Origin: CAYTQK01 sp964439745
Lineage (GTDB): Bacteria > Desulfobacterota > Desulfobacteria > Desulfobacterales > Desulfosudaceae
Assembly: GCA_964439745.1 (NCBI GenBank)
Contig: CAYTQK010000165.1
Coordinates: 1-7,523, forward strand
Length of the DNA stretch: 7,523 bases
Reading direction: 5' to 3'
Shown here: positions 1 to 7,300 of the stretch, one piece after another
Layout: each line of letters starts with the position of its first letter
How positions within the stretch are numbered: position 1 is the first letter of the stretch
Notes under the pieces: generated by a model
Told to the model about the DNA's origin: nothing
What the model saw: the letters and a program-made list of their open reading frames with translations, nothing else
Databases searched by the model: none
Position numbers and translations under genes: made by a program

Positions 1-1706
1 CTCCCCTGGACAGCACGGCCGGGCTGGAATACCGGATTACCTCCGGCATCCGCAAGCTGAGCGACAAGATCAGTACCTTTCTCAGCCTGGAGCAGCCGGT
101 CAAGGTTCGCTTGTTTCTCTCCTCCTCTCTTTATCCGGTGGCTCCGCACATGAATAGTGAAGATCTGGAAGATCTGCCCCAGACCGTGGGCGGCATCGTC
201 GAGCAAATGAACGGCCGCCTGGCCGGTAAGCTGGAATTTGAGGCGGTGGATCCCTCGGCCGCGCCGGAGCGGCTGGCTGATTTCCGGGACGAGGACGCGC
301 TCGTCCGCCTGCAGTGGCCGGAAATTGCCCGTCGGGACGGTCCGCCAGTGCCCGCCGGCGAAGGCGTGGTGGGACTGGTCCTGACCTGGAAAGACAAACA
401 TATTACCCTGCCGCTTTTGGACGTGGAGGAGATTCCCTTCTTTGGTACCCAGTACTCCCTGCCCGCGCCCGAAGAAATGGAAACCATGATCGACGAATCC
501 CTGGAATCCCTGGTGGGCGTCAATGATGATATCGGCTACCTGGCCGACCACGGCACTTTTTCCATGGACCCCGCCGCCATGATGCGGAGCCGCAGCCAGT
601 CCCCGGACGAGTCTCTGGCCAGTTTCCGCAGCCTGGTGGAGGATAACTATACCATAGACGAGGTCAACCTGGCTGATGAGGGTCTGCACGGGCAATTTGA
701 TTGCCTGGTGATCGCCCGGCCCACGAAAAAATTCACCGATTATGAATTGTTCCAGATCGATCAGTACCTGATGCGGGGGGGCAACCTGGCCCTGTTCCTG
801 GACCAGTTCCAGGCCAAATATCCCCGCGGACAGTCCACCCCTTATGCCCAGCCCAGTTATGTCCCCATTGAGACGGGACTGAAAAAACTGCTCAGCCACT
901 ATGGGGTCAAAATTGAAGACGCCGTGGTCATGGACGAGTCGTGCTACATACAGCGGGCCGAGCGTTTCGGCGGCGGCGGGGAGCAGCCCATTTATTTTGC
1001 GCCGGTCATCAAGAACAAAAATATCAACAAGACACCGGCCTTCATGTCCAATATCAAGGGGCTGGTAACCATGAAAGTTTCGCCGCTGCAGATCGATGCC
1101 GACCGCCTGGCGGAGAACGGTACCAGGGCTACGACCCTGTTTTCTTCCAGCGACCAGTCCTGGACGCAGCGGGAACGGGTCACCTTTAATCCCATGTTTA
1201 CCCGTCCCCCGTCGGCCGGTGAAGAGCGGCAGTCTTTTCCCCTGGCCTGTCTACTGGAGGGCGAGTTCCCCAGTTATTTTGCCGGCCGCGACATACCGGT
1301 CCGGAAAACTGGGGAAAGCGAACAGAACGCGGCCGGGAACGGCGATGGCAAAACCGCCGTTACTGCCGCTGACCGCCTGATTGAGAAGGGGAAGCCGGCC
1401 CGGATTTTTGTCATGGGCTCCTCGCAGATGCTGGCGGATCACATGCTGGACCGGGAGGGACGGTTTCCCAATTCAATTTTTATCATGAACCTGCTGGACA
1501 GCCTTAACAACCGGGACCAGATGGCCGTATTGCGGAGCAAGCAGCAGGCCCATAATCCGATTTACGACCTGTCCGGCTCGACCAAGTCATTGATCAAGTG
1601 GATTAATATCGCCGGCCTGCCGGTTCTGGTCCTCCTCTGCGGCCTGGTGGTGACGGCCATCCGGTCGGCCCGGAAACGGCGGATACGGATGATGTTTGCC
1701 GCCTGA
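1..1706 (+). CDS. GldG-type ABC transporter auxiliary protein (5' partial)
   Basis: This is the C-terminal 567 residues of a protein whose start lies before the window. The frame is open from base 3, and the residues before nt 111 (for example EYRITSGIRKLSDKIS) already fit the family, so the TTG at 111 is not the start. The protein resembles the GldG / ABC_transp_aux family: envelope proteins encoded with an ABC ATPase and permease, first known from gliding-motility systems but widespread in non-gliding bacteria with unknown substrate. Visible support is the DCLVIARPTKKFTDYELFQIDQ segment (nt 693-758), typical of the family, with LMRGGNLALFLDQF after it. A single C-terminal membrane helix (about nt 1600-1665) is followed by a basic tail, RSARKRRIRMMFAA. 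A low-complexity Gly/Asn/Ala linker lies near nt 1310-1370. The N-terminal membrane helix expected for the family is outside the window. A DUF4340 gene follows 112 nt downstream, the common arrangement. Confidence 0.88.
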   Translation, partial: PLDSTAGLEYRITSGIRKLSDKISTFLSLEQPVKVRLFLSSSLYPVAPHMNSEDLEDLPQTVGGIVEQMNGRLAGKLEFEAVDPSAAPERLADFRDEDALVRLQWPEIARRDGPPVPAGEGVVGLVLTWKDKHITLPLLDVEEIPFFGTQYSLPAPEEMETMIDESLESLVGVNDDIGYLADHGTFSMDPAAMMRSRSQSPDESLASFRSLVEDNYTIDEVNLADEGLHGQFDCLVIARPTKKFTDYELFQIDQYLMRGGNLALFLDQFQAKYPRGQSTPYAQPSYVPIETGLKKLLSHYGVKIEDAVVMDESCYIQRAERFGGGGEQPIYFAPVIKNKNINKTPAFMSNIKGLVTMKVSPLQIDADRLAENGTRATTLFSSSDQSWTQRERVTFNPMFTRPPSAGEERQSFPLACLLEGEFPSYFAGRDIPVRKTGESEQNAAGNGDGKTAVTAADRLIEKGKPARIFVMGSSQMLADHMLDREGRFPNSIFIMNLLDSLNNRDQMAVLRSKQQAHNPIYDLSGSTKSLIKWINIAGLPVLVLLCGLVVTAIRSARKRRIRMMFAA

Positions 1707-1818
1707 GCCGTTTTTAGCGGATCCGGGCGTAAAAAGATGGTAACCAGTGAAACGAGCAGGCCGCCATAACTGATCGGCCAGAACAATTGTTGAAAATACC
1801 AGTGGATAGAGGAGAACA
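1707..1818 (+). other. 112-nt spacer between GldG-type and DUF4340 genes
   Basis: This is the longest gap in the window. It contains no hairpin with a T-tract and no convincing -35/-10 pair. It holds a perfect 10-bp palindrome, AACAATTGTT, at 1782-1791 and the ribosome-binding site at its end. The spacer is long for two genes normally translated together, so a regulatory element or a decayed remnant is possible, but nothing specific can be shown. Confidence 0.4.
1808..1814 (+). promoter_or_regulatory. Ribosome-binding site of the DUF4340 gene
   Basis: AGAGGAG lies 4 nt before the ATG at 1819. It is a strong Shine-Dalgarno match with slightly short spacing and supports that start. Confidence 0.7.
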
Positions 1819-2838
1819 ATGCGCCTTTCCAAAGAGTATCTGGTTCTGTTTGCCATTATCATCGCGGCCGGTCTGTACCTCTATTTTCACCAGACAGACC
1901 GGTTAAATTACCGCTTGCCGGCACCGGCCGCGCTGGACCGGGCGGAGATGGCCCGGCTGGAAATCGCCCGTCCCGGCGGCAAGTCCGTGATACTGGAAAA
2001 AACGTCTGCCGGATGGCAAGTGACGCCCGGGGATTATGCCGCCGATAGCGACACGGTTCACACCATGCTGGACGCCGCCGCCGATCTGGACCTGTCGGCC
2101 CTGGTTTCCGAATCCAAAGATTATCTGCGGTATGAATTGACGCCGGACAAAGCCCTGACCGTGTCGGTACTGGCAGCGGACGGCGCTGTGCTGCGTAAAA
2201 TCCAGGTGGGCAAAACAGCACCCACCCATCAGCATACCTATGTCCGTCTGGGTGAGGATCACCGGGTGTATCAGGCCCGGGGACAGCTGCGTCGTGTCTT
2301 TGACAAATCAGCAGACGCTGTGCGTGACAAGACCGTTCTGGCCTTTACCCCCGATGACATCCGGTGTATAAAAACAGAAGGAGATTCCGGCGGTGTTACG
2401 CTGGCCAGGCAGGAAACGGACGGCCGGGAAAAAGAAAACGACCAGGCAGCGACAGCTGCAGCTGTCCCGGCGGCCGGAAACATCGCCTGGGTGGATACCG
2501 CCAGCGGGGAGCGGGCCGACCAGGAGACGGTGGCCGCATGGCTGGAGGCTCTTTCTTTCCTGGAATGCCGCTCTTTTCTGGGACCGGACCCGGGTGTCGG
2601 GCGGGACAATCCGGTTTATACCGTGACCCTGGAAACGGCTGCCTGCGGTCAGCCGGATACGGAAGAGGAAGGCCGGGCTGTTTATACCCTGTCGCTGTTT
2701 CCGCCTGCCGAAGAAAGCGGGCCGGATTACCGGGGAACCGCTTCCGGAACGGCGGAGGCTTTTCTTCTGCCGGCGCATCAGGCAGAACGCATTATGAAGA
2801 CACCCGATCAGCTGATGGGTTCGGCTGCGGAGAAATAA
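1819..2838 (+). CDS. DUF4340 domain membrane-anchored protein
   Basis: This 339-residue protein has one N-terminal membrane segment (about residues 8-25, LVLFAIIIAAGLYLYF) and a large domain predicted to lie on the periplasmic side. The body fits DUF4340. Markers are ARLEIARPGGKSVILEK (about residues 46-62), GWQVTPGDYAADSDTV, the DYLRYELTPDKALTVSV stretch, VGKTAPTHQHTYVRL, and a second half that repeats the theme from about residue 177. An Ala/charged low-complexity insert lies near residues 200-220. DUF4340 proteins usually sit beside GldG-type proteins and an ABC permease; the molecular role is unknown, but it is probably an extracytoplasmic component of that ABC system. The start is supported by the AGAGGAG site. 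Family assignment is from recognised sequence character, not a profile search. Confidence 0.85.
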   Translation: MRLSKEYLVLFAIIIAAGLYLYFHQTDRLNYRLPAPAALDRAEMARLEIARPGGKSVILEKTSAGWQVTPGDYAADSDTVHTMLDAAADLDLSALVSESKDYLRYELTPDKALTVSVLAADGAVLRKIQVGKTAPTHQHTYVRLGEDHRVYQARGQLRRVFDKSADAVRDKTVLAFTPDDIRCIKTEGDSGGVTLARQETDGREKENDQAATAAAVPAAGNIAWVDTASGERADQETVAAWLEALSFLECRSFLGPDPGVGRDNPVYTVTLETAACGQPDTEEEGRAVYTLSLFPPAEESGPDYRGTASGTAEAFLLPAHQAERIMKTPDQLMGSAAEK

Positions 2839-2841
2839 TTC

Positions 2842-2845
2842 GGAG
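2842..2845 (+). promoter_or_regulatory. Ribosome-binding site of the 65-residue membrane protein
   Basis: GGAG lies 8 nt before the ATG at 2854, inside the 15-nt gap after the DUF4340 stop. The spacing is ideal and supports this small ORF as a real gene. Confidence 0.6.
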
Positions 2846-2853
2846 AAGTACCC

Positions 2854-3051
2854 ATGGAGAGTCTGCTGCAGCTTATGAAAATGATCGCCGTGCTGCTGGC
2901 CGGTGTGGCGGTCGGCAACTGGTTTTTCCGCAAGGTCAAAGAGAAAAAAGCACGGTCCGCCCCCTGGTATGAAGCCTATCTGACCGTTCCCGGCCTGATC
3001 GTCCTGGCGGCCCTGATCGGTCTGCCGCTGGCGTGGTGGTGGCTGGGTTAG
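2854..3051 (+). CDS. Small two-helix membrane protein, unknown function
   Basis: This is a 65-residue protein that I do not recognise. It has two hydrophobic segments: about residues 8-25 (MKMIAVLLAGVAVGNWFF) and about 45-64 (VPGLIVLAALIGLPLAWWWL). They are separated by a strongly basic loop, RKVKEKKAR. By the positive-inside rule that loop should be cytoplasmic, placing both ends toward the periplasm. It begins 15 nt after the DUF4340 stop with a well-spaced GGAG, so it is probably co-translated with the GldG/DUF4340 genes. It could be a small accessory subunit of that ABC system; this is inference from position only. The Trp-rich C-terminus (AWWWLG) is typical of a membrane-interface end. 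Confidence 0.72.
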   Translation: MESLLQLMKMIAVLLAGVAVGNWFFRKVKEKKARSAPWYEAYLTVPGLIVLAALIGLPLAWWWLG

Positions 3052-3083
3052 CTGTCGCCTGGAAAGCAGACCTCCCTGAACGC

Positions 3084-3087
3084 AGGA
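3084..3087 (+). promoter_or_regulatory. Ribosome-binding site deciding the GTG start of the lipase
   Basis: AGGA lies 11 nt before the GTG at 3099, separated from it mainly by a run of nine A residues (3090-3098). The spacing is a little long. It supports the GTG start over the upstream in-frame ATG at 3033, which lies inside the preceding gene and would put a charged stretch before the signal peptide. Confidence 0.55.
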
Positions 3088-3098
3088 ACAAAAAAAAA

Positions 3099-4061
3099 GT
3101 GAAAAAGATATCTCAACTGCTGGCGCTGCTGCTGGCCGGCCTGCTGCTGGCCGGCTGTGCCGGATTCCAGAACAAGTTGTTTGATTGGGGTCTCTCCCTG
3201 GAGCGGGGCCGCTCCGACCTGGAAGCGGGTACCATCCAGGTGGACGGACGGACCACCGCCTACGTGGAACGGGCCGGCCAGCCGGGCGGCGGCACCATTG
3301 TGCTGCTGCATGGTTTTACCGCGGACAAGGACAACTGGATCCGTTTTGTGCGCCACCTGCCCGAGCGATACCGGGTCCTGGCGGTGGATCTGCCCGGTCA
3401 CGGCGGCAGCACCCAGGACATGAGCCAGCGGTATGCCGTCTCCGATATCACCGGCCGCCTGGCCGCTTCACTGGAGCGGCTGGTGCCGGAACCGTTTCAT
3501 CTGGCGGGCAACTCCCTGGGCGGGCTGGTTTCTATCTATTACACCCTGGCGCATCCCGATCAGGTCCGCTCCCTGGGCCTGTTCAACGCCGCCGGCGTGA
3601 TTTCGCCGCAACCCAGCCGCCACCAGCAGCTGGCCGATCAGGGTCGCAATATGCTCCTCCCGGCAACCCGCGCGGAGTTTTTGGAAATGATGGATTTTGT
3701 TTTCTGTGAGCAGCCCTTTATCCCCTGGCCGGGACGAAACGTGCTGGCGCGCAACTACCTGGACAATTACGCCTTTAATAAAAAAATGTGGCAGGACCTC
3801 CACGCCCGGGACGCCGAGATGGACGTCAGCCCCCGGCTTTCGGAACTGGATCTGCCGGTGCTGGTGCTCTGGGGCGATCAGGACAAGGTGCTGGACGTGT
3901 CGGCGGTCGAGGTGTTCGCACGACATCTGCCGCGTTCTGCCACCGTTATCATGGAGGATTGCGGTCATCTTCCCATGATGGAACGGCCGCAAGAGAGCGC
4001 TGCCCATTACCGCCGCTTTCTGGAGACGGCCGCAGCGGCCGGAACGGACGTGTCGGAATAA
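3099..4061 (+). CDS. ABHD6/Lip3-type alpha/beta-hydrolase lipoprotein (lipase/esterase)
   Basis: This is a 320-residue predicted lipase that would cleave an acyl ester such as a mono- or triacylglycerol. From the GTG start the protein opens with a lipoprotein signal, VKKISQLLALLLAGLLLAGC. Lipidation is predicted at Cys20, and Ala at +2 favours the outer membrane. The hydrolase fold follows: the oxyanion-hole motif HGFTADKDNW (71-80), DLPGHGGS (97-104), the nucleophile elbow GNSLGG with Ser139, the acid in WGDQDKVLDVS (Asp262 by analogy with ABHD6), and His290 in CGHLPMMERP. The triad is complete, so the enzyme should be active. HGFxADKDNW and the C-terminal block are characteristic of Moraxella Lip3-like lipases and animal ABHD6. 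An upstream ATG at 3033 gives a longer frame, but it overlaps the previous gene and hides the signal peptide. The 47-nt gap upstream contains no terminator. The exact substrate cannot be read from the sequence. Confidence 0.9.
   Translation: MKKISQLLALLLAGLLLAGCAGFQNKLFDWGLSLERGRSDLEAGTIQVDGRTTAYVERAGQPGGGTIVLLHGFTADKDNWIRFVRHLPERYRVLAVDLPGHGGSTQDMSQRYAVSDITGRLAASLERLVPEPFHLAGNSLGGLVSIYYTLAHPDQVRSLGLFNAAGVISPQPSRHQQLADQGRNMLLPATRAEFLEMMDFVFCEQPFIPWPGRNVLARNYLDNYAFNKKMWQDLHARDAEMDVSPRLSELDLPVLVLWGDQDKVLDVSAVEVFARHLPRSATVIMEDCGHLPMMERPQESAAHYRRFLETAAAAGTDVSE
3126..3155 (+). repeat. Tandem 2 x 15-bp duplication inside the lipase signal peptide
   Basis: CTGCTGCTGGCCGGC occurs twice back to back with no mismatch (3126-3140 and 3141-3155). 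Each copy encodes LLLAG; the second completes the lipobox before the Cys codon at 3156. The repeat is in frame, so gain or loss of one unit would change only the length of the hydrophobic core. Confidence 0.9.
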
Positions 4062-4096
4062 AACCAAGACATCATCATGAACTGCGGTATGGCAGC

Positions 4097-4103
4097 AAAG
4101 GAG
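4097..4103 (+). promoter_or_regulatory. Ribosome-binding site of the ABM-domain gene
   Basis: AAAGGAG lies 6 nt before the ATG at 4110, a near-optimal Shine-Dalgarno site. It fixes the start of this short gene. Confidence 0.75.
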
Positions 4104-4109
4104 TGAATC

Positions 4110-4358
4110 ATGGTTGTGATTGCCCGGTTAAAGGTTCAGCAGGAAAAGCAGGCGGAAGCAGAAAAAATTTTGACGGATTTTGTCGCCACGGCCAAGGAAG
4201 AGCCGGACCCCCTGGCCTACAACCGCCATCGTCACCAGCACGATCCCACGGTTTTTCTGTTCTATGAGAAATATAAGGACGCCGAGGCCTTGATGGTCCA
4301 CAGTGCCACTGATCATTTCAAAAAGACCTTTGAAAACCCGGAACCGGGGCAGGCGTAA
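4110..4358 (+). CDS. ABM-domain protein, putative quinol monooxygenase (YgiN-like), short form
   Basis: This 82-residue protein of the antibiotic biosynthesis monooxygenase (ABM) fold has a dimeric ferredoxin-like alpha/beta architecture. Family hallmarks in order are the first strand VVIARLKVQ (2-10), a helix rich in Glu/Lys (QEKQAEAEKILTDFVATAKEE), the DPLAYNRHRHQHDPTVFLFYEKY block (about 33-55), and the final helix, HSATDHFKKTF (64-74). Members include cofactor-free quinol monooxygenases and detoxifying or unassigned small proteins; the substrate here is unknown. The protein ends soon after the DHFKKTF helix (ENPEPGQA), so the last beta strand usual in ~95-residue relatives seems to be missing. 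Neither alternative frame downstream restores it, so this does not look like a simple frameshift. No signal peptide, so probably cytoplasmic. It sits between two lipoprotein genes, 48 nt after the lipase. Confidence 0.85.
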   Translation: MVVIARLKVQQEKQAEAEKILTDFVATAKEEPDPLAYNRHRHQHDPTVFLFYEKYKDAEALMVHSATDHFKKTFENPEPGQA

Positions 4359-4384
4359 CGCCCGGCTGAACTGCCATCTTTTTC

Positions 4385-4388
4385 AGGA
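4385..4388 (+). promoter_or_regulatory. Ribosome-binding site of the M16 protease gene
   Basis: AGGA (in CAGGAAAG) lies 10 nt before the ATG at 4399. The start is confirmed by the lipoprotein signal peptide that follows immediately. Confidence 0.55.
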
Positions 4389-4398
4389 AAGTTTTCTC

Positions 4399-7300
4399 AT
4401 GCCCCTAGCCAAGTCAATTCGTTCATTACTGGTAATATCCTTCTGCCTGCTGCTGGGCGCCGTCCTGCTGGCAGGATGCAGCCGGTTTTTGGCATCCCCC
4501 GCGCCGGTCTTTCCTCACCAGGTCAGCGACCTGTCACCGGACCCGGCCCTGCGTACCGGGGTCCTGGAGAACGGGTTCCGCTATGTGCTGCTGCCGAATA
4601 ACCGGCCGCAGAACCGGGTCAACCTCCACCTGGTGATCGCGGCGGGGTCGTTTCATGAAAAAAAGGAGGAGCGGGGCCTGGCGCATTACCTGGAGCACAT
4701 GCTCTTTAACGGTACCACCCATTTCCCGCCCGGTGAACTGGTCAAGTATTTTCAGTCCATCGGCATGCGGTTTGGAAATGACGCCAACGCCTCTACCGGT
4801 TTTCTGCAGACCGTCTACGATCTTGATCTTCCCGCCGGCGACCGCCAGAGTCTGGCCAAGGGCCTGCTGGTCATGAGTGACTACGCCCGCGGGGCGCTGC
4901 TGAAGGAGTCCGAGGTGGACAAGGAGCGGAACATCATCCTGGCGGAAAAACGAACCCGGGACTCGGTGGCCTACCGGACCTTTCAGGCCGAACTGGGGTT
5001 CGAGCTGGCCGGTTCGCGGATTGTGCGGCGCTATCCCATCGGGACAGAAGAGGTGATCCGGGCCGCGGACAGCGATTTGCTGCGGGGTTATTACGATGCC
5101 TGGTACCGGCCGGAAAAGCTGACCCTGGTCATGGTGGGCCAGTTTTCCCCGGCAGTCGCCGAGGAGCTGATCCGGGAACAGTTTTCTTCCATGTCCGCCC
5201 GGGCACCGGAGCGGCCGGTGCCGGATTACGGCCAGACCCGGCACACCGGCCTGAACATCCTCTATCATTACGAAAAAGAAGCCGGCGGCACGGAAGTTAC
5301 CCTGGAGACCCTGGTGCAGGAACCGCCGCCGACGGATACCGCCGCCGAGAGAGAGCAGGAGCTGGTGCGGGACCTGGCCTACCGCATTCTCAATTACCGG
5401 CTGGACAAGCTGACGGAATCCCCGGATCCGCCTTTTACCGGGGCATCGGCGCAGGCGGGCCGGGCCTTTCGCCAATACCGGTATGCCTCCCTGTCCGCAT
5501 CCTGCCTGCCGGGAAAGTGGGCGGATTCGCTGACGGCCCTGGAACAGGTCCTGCGCCGGGCGCTTGCCCACGGCTTTACCAGGGCGGAAGTCGAGCGAGT
5601 GCGCAAGGAGGTCCTGGCCGAGCTGGACCGCGCCGTCAAGCAGAAAGATACCCGGGAGAGCGGTGCCCTGGCCCGGCAGATAATGCATGATCTTTTTGTC
5701 GACCGGGTGTTTCTGTCGCCGGAGCAGCGGCAACGGCTCCTGGCGCCGGTGGTCGAGGAGCTGACCGCCGAAAAACTCCACCAGGCGCTGCGCCAGACCT
5801 GGCAGCCCGAGGGTCGGCTGGTGATGGTGACCGGCAATGCCCGGATCGAACCGCCGGAACAATCTGCCGAAGAAAAAATCCGGTCCGTATTTACCAACAG
5901 CCAGGCCCGGCCGGTCAAGCCGCCGCCGGACAAGGAAATCACGTCATTTCCCTATCTTCCGGAACCGCAAAACAGCGGCAGCATCAAAGAGCGCCGGGCG
6001 GAGGAAGATATCGGCATCACCCGTATCGATTTTGCCAACGGGGTGCGACTGAATTTCAAAAAAACAGATTTCAAGGCCAACCAGGTCCTGGTCAAGGTCG
6101 GTTTTGGCGAGGGCGAGTCGGCGGAGCCGGCGGACCGGCCCGCCCTGTCCGAACTGGGTGCGGATGTCATCAACCAGAGCGGTTTCGGCCGTCTGACCAG
6201 GGAAGAGCTGCTCCAGGCCCTGGCCGGCAAAAAAGCGACCATATCTCTGTCGGTGGCGGATGATCGGTTTTATCTGAACGGCTATTGTGCCACGGATGAG
6301 GTTTCCCTCCTGTTTCAGCTGCTGCACACCTTTTATCATGATTTCGGCTGCCGGTCAGACGCCCGCCAGCGGGTACTGGCCGGCTACGACCGGCAATATG
6401 ACGAGCTGACCCATACCATCGGCGGGGCCATGGCCTTATCCCGTGTGCGGTTTTTCGCCGGCGGTGACCGCCGTTTCGGTCTGCCACCGGAACGGGACGC
6501 CCTTGAGGGGGTTTCCCTGGCAGAAATTCCGGGCCGGATGCCCCGGGCCCCTCCGGCCGCAGCACCGGAACTCCCCGGCGTGGGCGCTGTGCAACCTGCC
6601 GTCATGATCACGGCGGTTGCCGACTATTTCGGGAGCATGTCCCTCTGGGAAAAGGGGCCGCCCGGTGAAAACGGAAAAACAGCGGATCGCCGCGGCCCCG
6701 TCTTTCCTTCCGGCCGGACGCTGGAACTGCGGGTGCCCACCAAGATCGACAAGGCCTTCGTCAACGTGGGCTGGCCGACCGATGATTACTGGGACATTCA
6801 TCAGACCCGGCGGTTGTCCGTGCTGGCGGACATCTTCAGTGACCGCATGCGACGCACGATCCGGGAGGAGTTCGGTCACACCTATTCCCAGTACGCGTAT
6901 AACCGGCTTTCCAAGGCCTATAACGGATACGGCGCTTTTCATGCGGCCGCAGAGGTGGCCCCGGCCGACAGTCGGGCGGTACTTGACCGCATCCGGGGGA
7001 TCGCCGCCGATATCATCGATAAGGGGGTCACCGATGAAGAGTTGACCCGGGCCCGGGAACCTATCATTAACCATATCAAGAAGACTGTTAAAACCAACAC
7101 CTACTGGCTGAACAGTGTCCTGACCGGCTCCCGCCGGCATCCGGAAAAGCTGGCACACAAGGAATACCGCCAGGCCTTCAGCCAGGATGCGGACCGGATA
7201 CTCAACTCTCTGGCCTTTACCCGCTACATTGACAAAACCCAGGTATTTTCCCTGATCCGAAACGATCATCTCACCCACCGGGTCCTGCATGTGCAGCTGC

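Noticed and set aside
111..113. TTG at 111 as start of the first gene
   Set aside because: The frame is open to the window edge and the residues encoded upstream fit the GldG-type family, so the gene begins before the window.
1790..1809. TTGAAA ... GATAGA as a promoter before the DUF4340 gene
   Set aside because: The spacing between the two boxes is about 8 nt, far too short for a sigma-70 promoter.
1562..1819. Minus-strand frame across the GldG-DUF4340 spacer
   Set aside because: It starts with TTG, has no ribosome-binding site and runs into the well-supported GldG-type gene; kept only as a low-interest remark.
3033..3098. Upstream in-frame ATG (3033) as start of the lipase
   Set aside because: It overlaps the previous gene by 19 nt, has no ribosome-binding site, and would place about 22 mostly charged residues before a perfect lipoprotein signal peptide that begins at the GTG at 3099.
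4077..4106. Nine-codon open frame (MNCGMAAKE) ahead of the ABM gene, possible leader peptide
   Set aside because: It has no ribosome-binding site of its own, and its end merely overlaps the AAAGGAG site of the ABM gene; no attenuator-like hairpins are present.
4534..5862. Long minus-strand open frame opposite the M16 protease
   Set aside because: It is a shadow of a GC-rich coding region: the + strand frame here carries the zinc motif and M16 domain signatures, while the reverse translation is low-complexity and resembles no family.
7042..7044. In-frame TTG as an independent start for the HD protein
   Set aside because: It lies within conserved M16 sequence (DEELTRAREP), has no properly spaced ribosome-binding site, and would add about 40 M16 residues to the HD protein.
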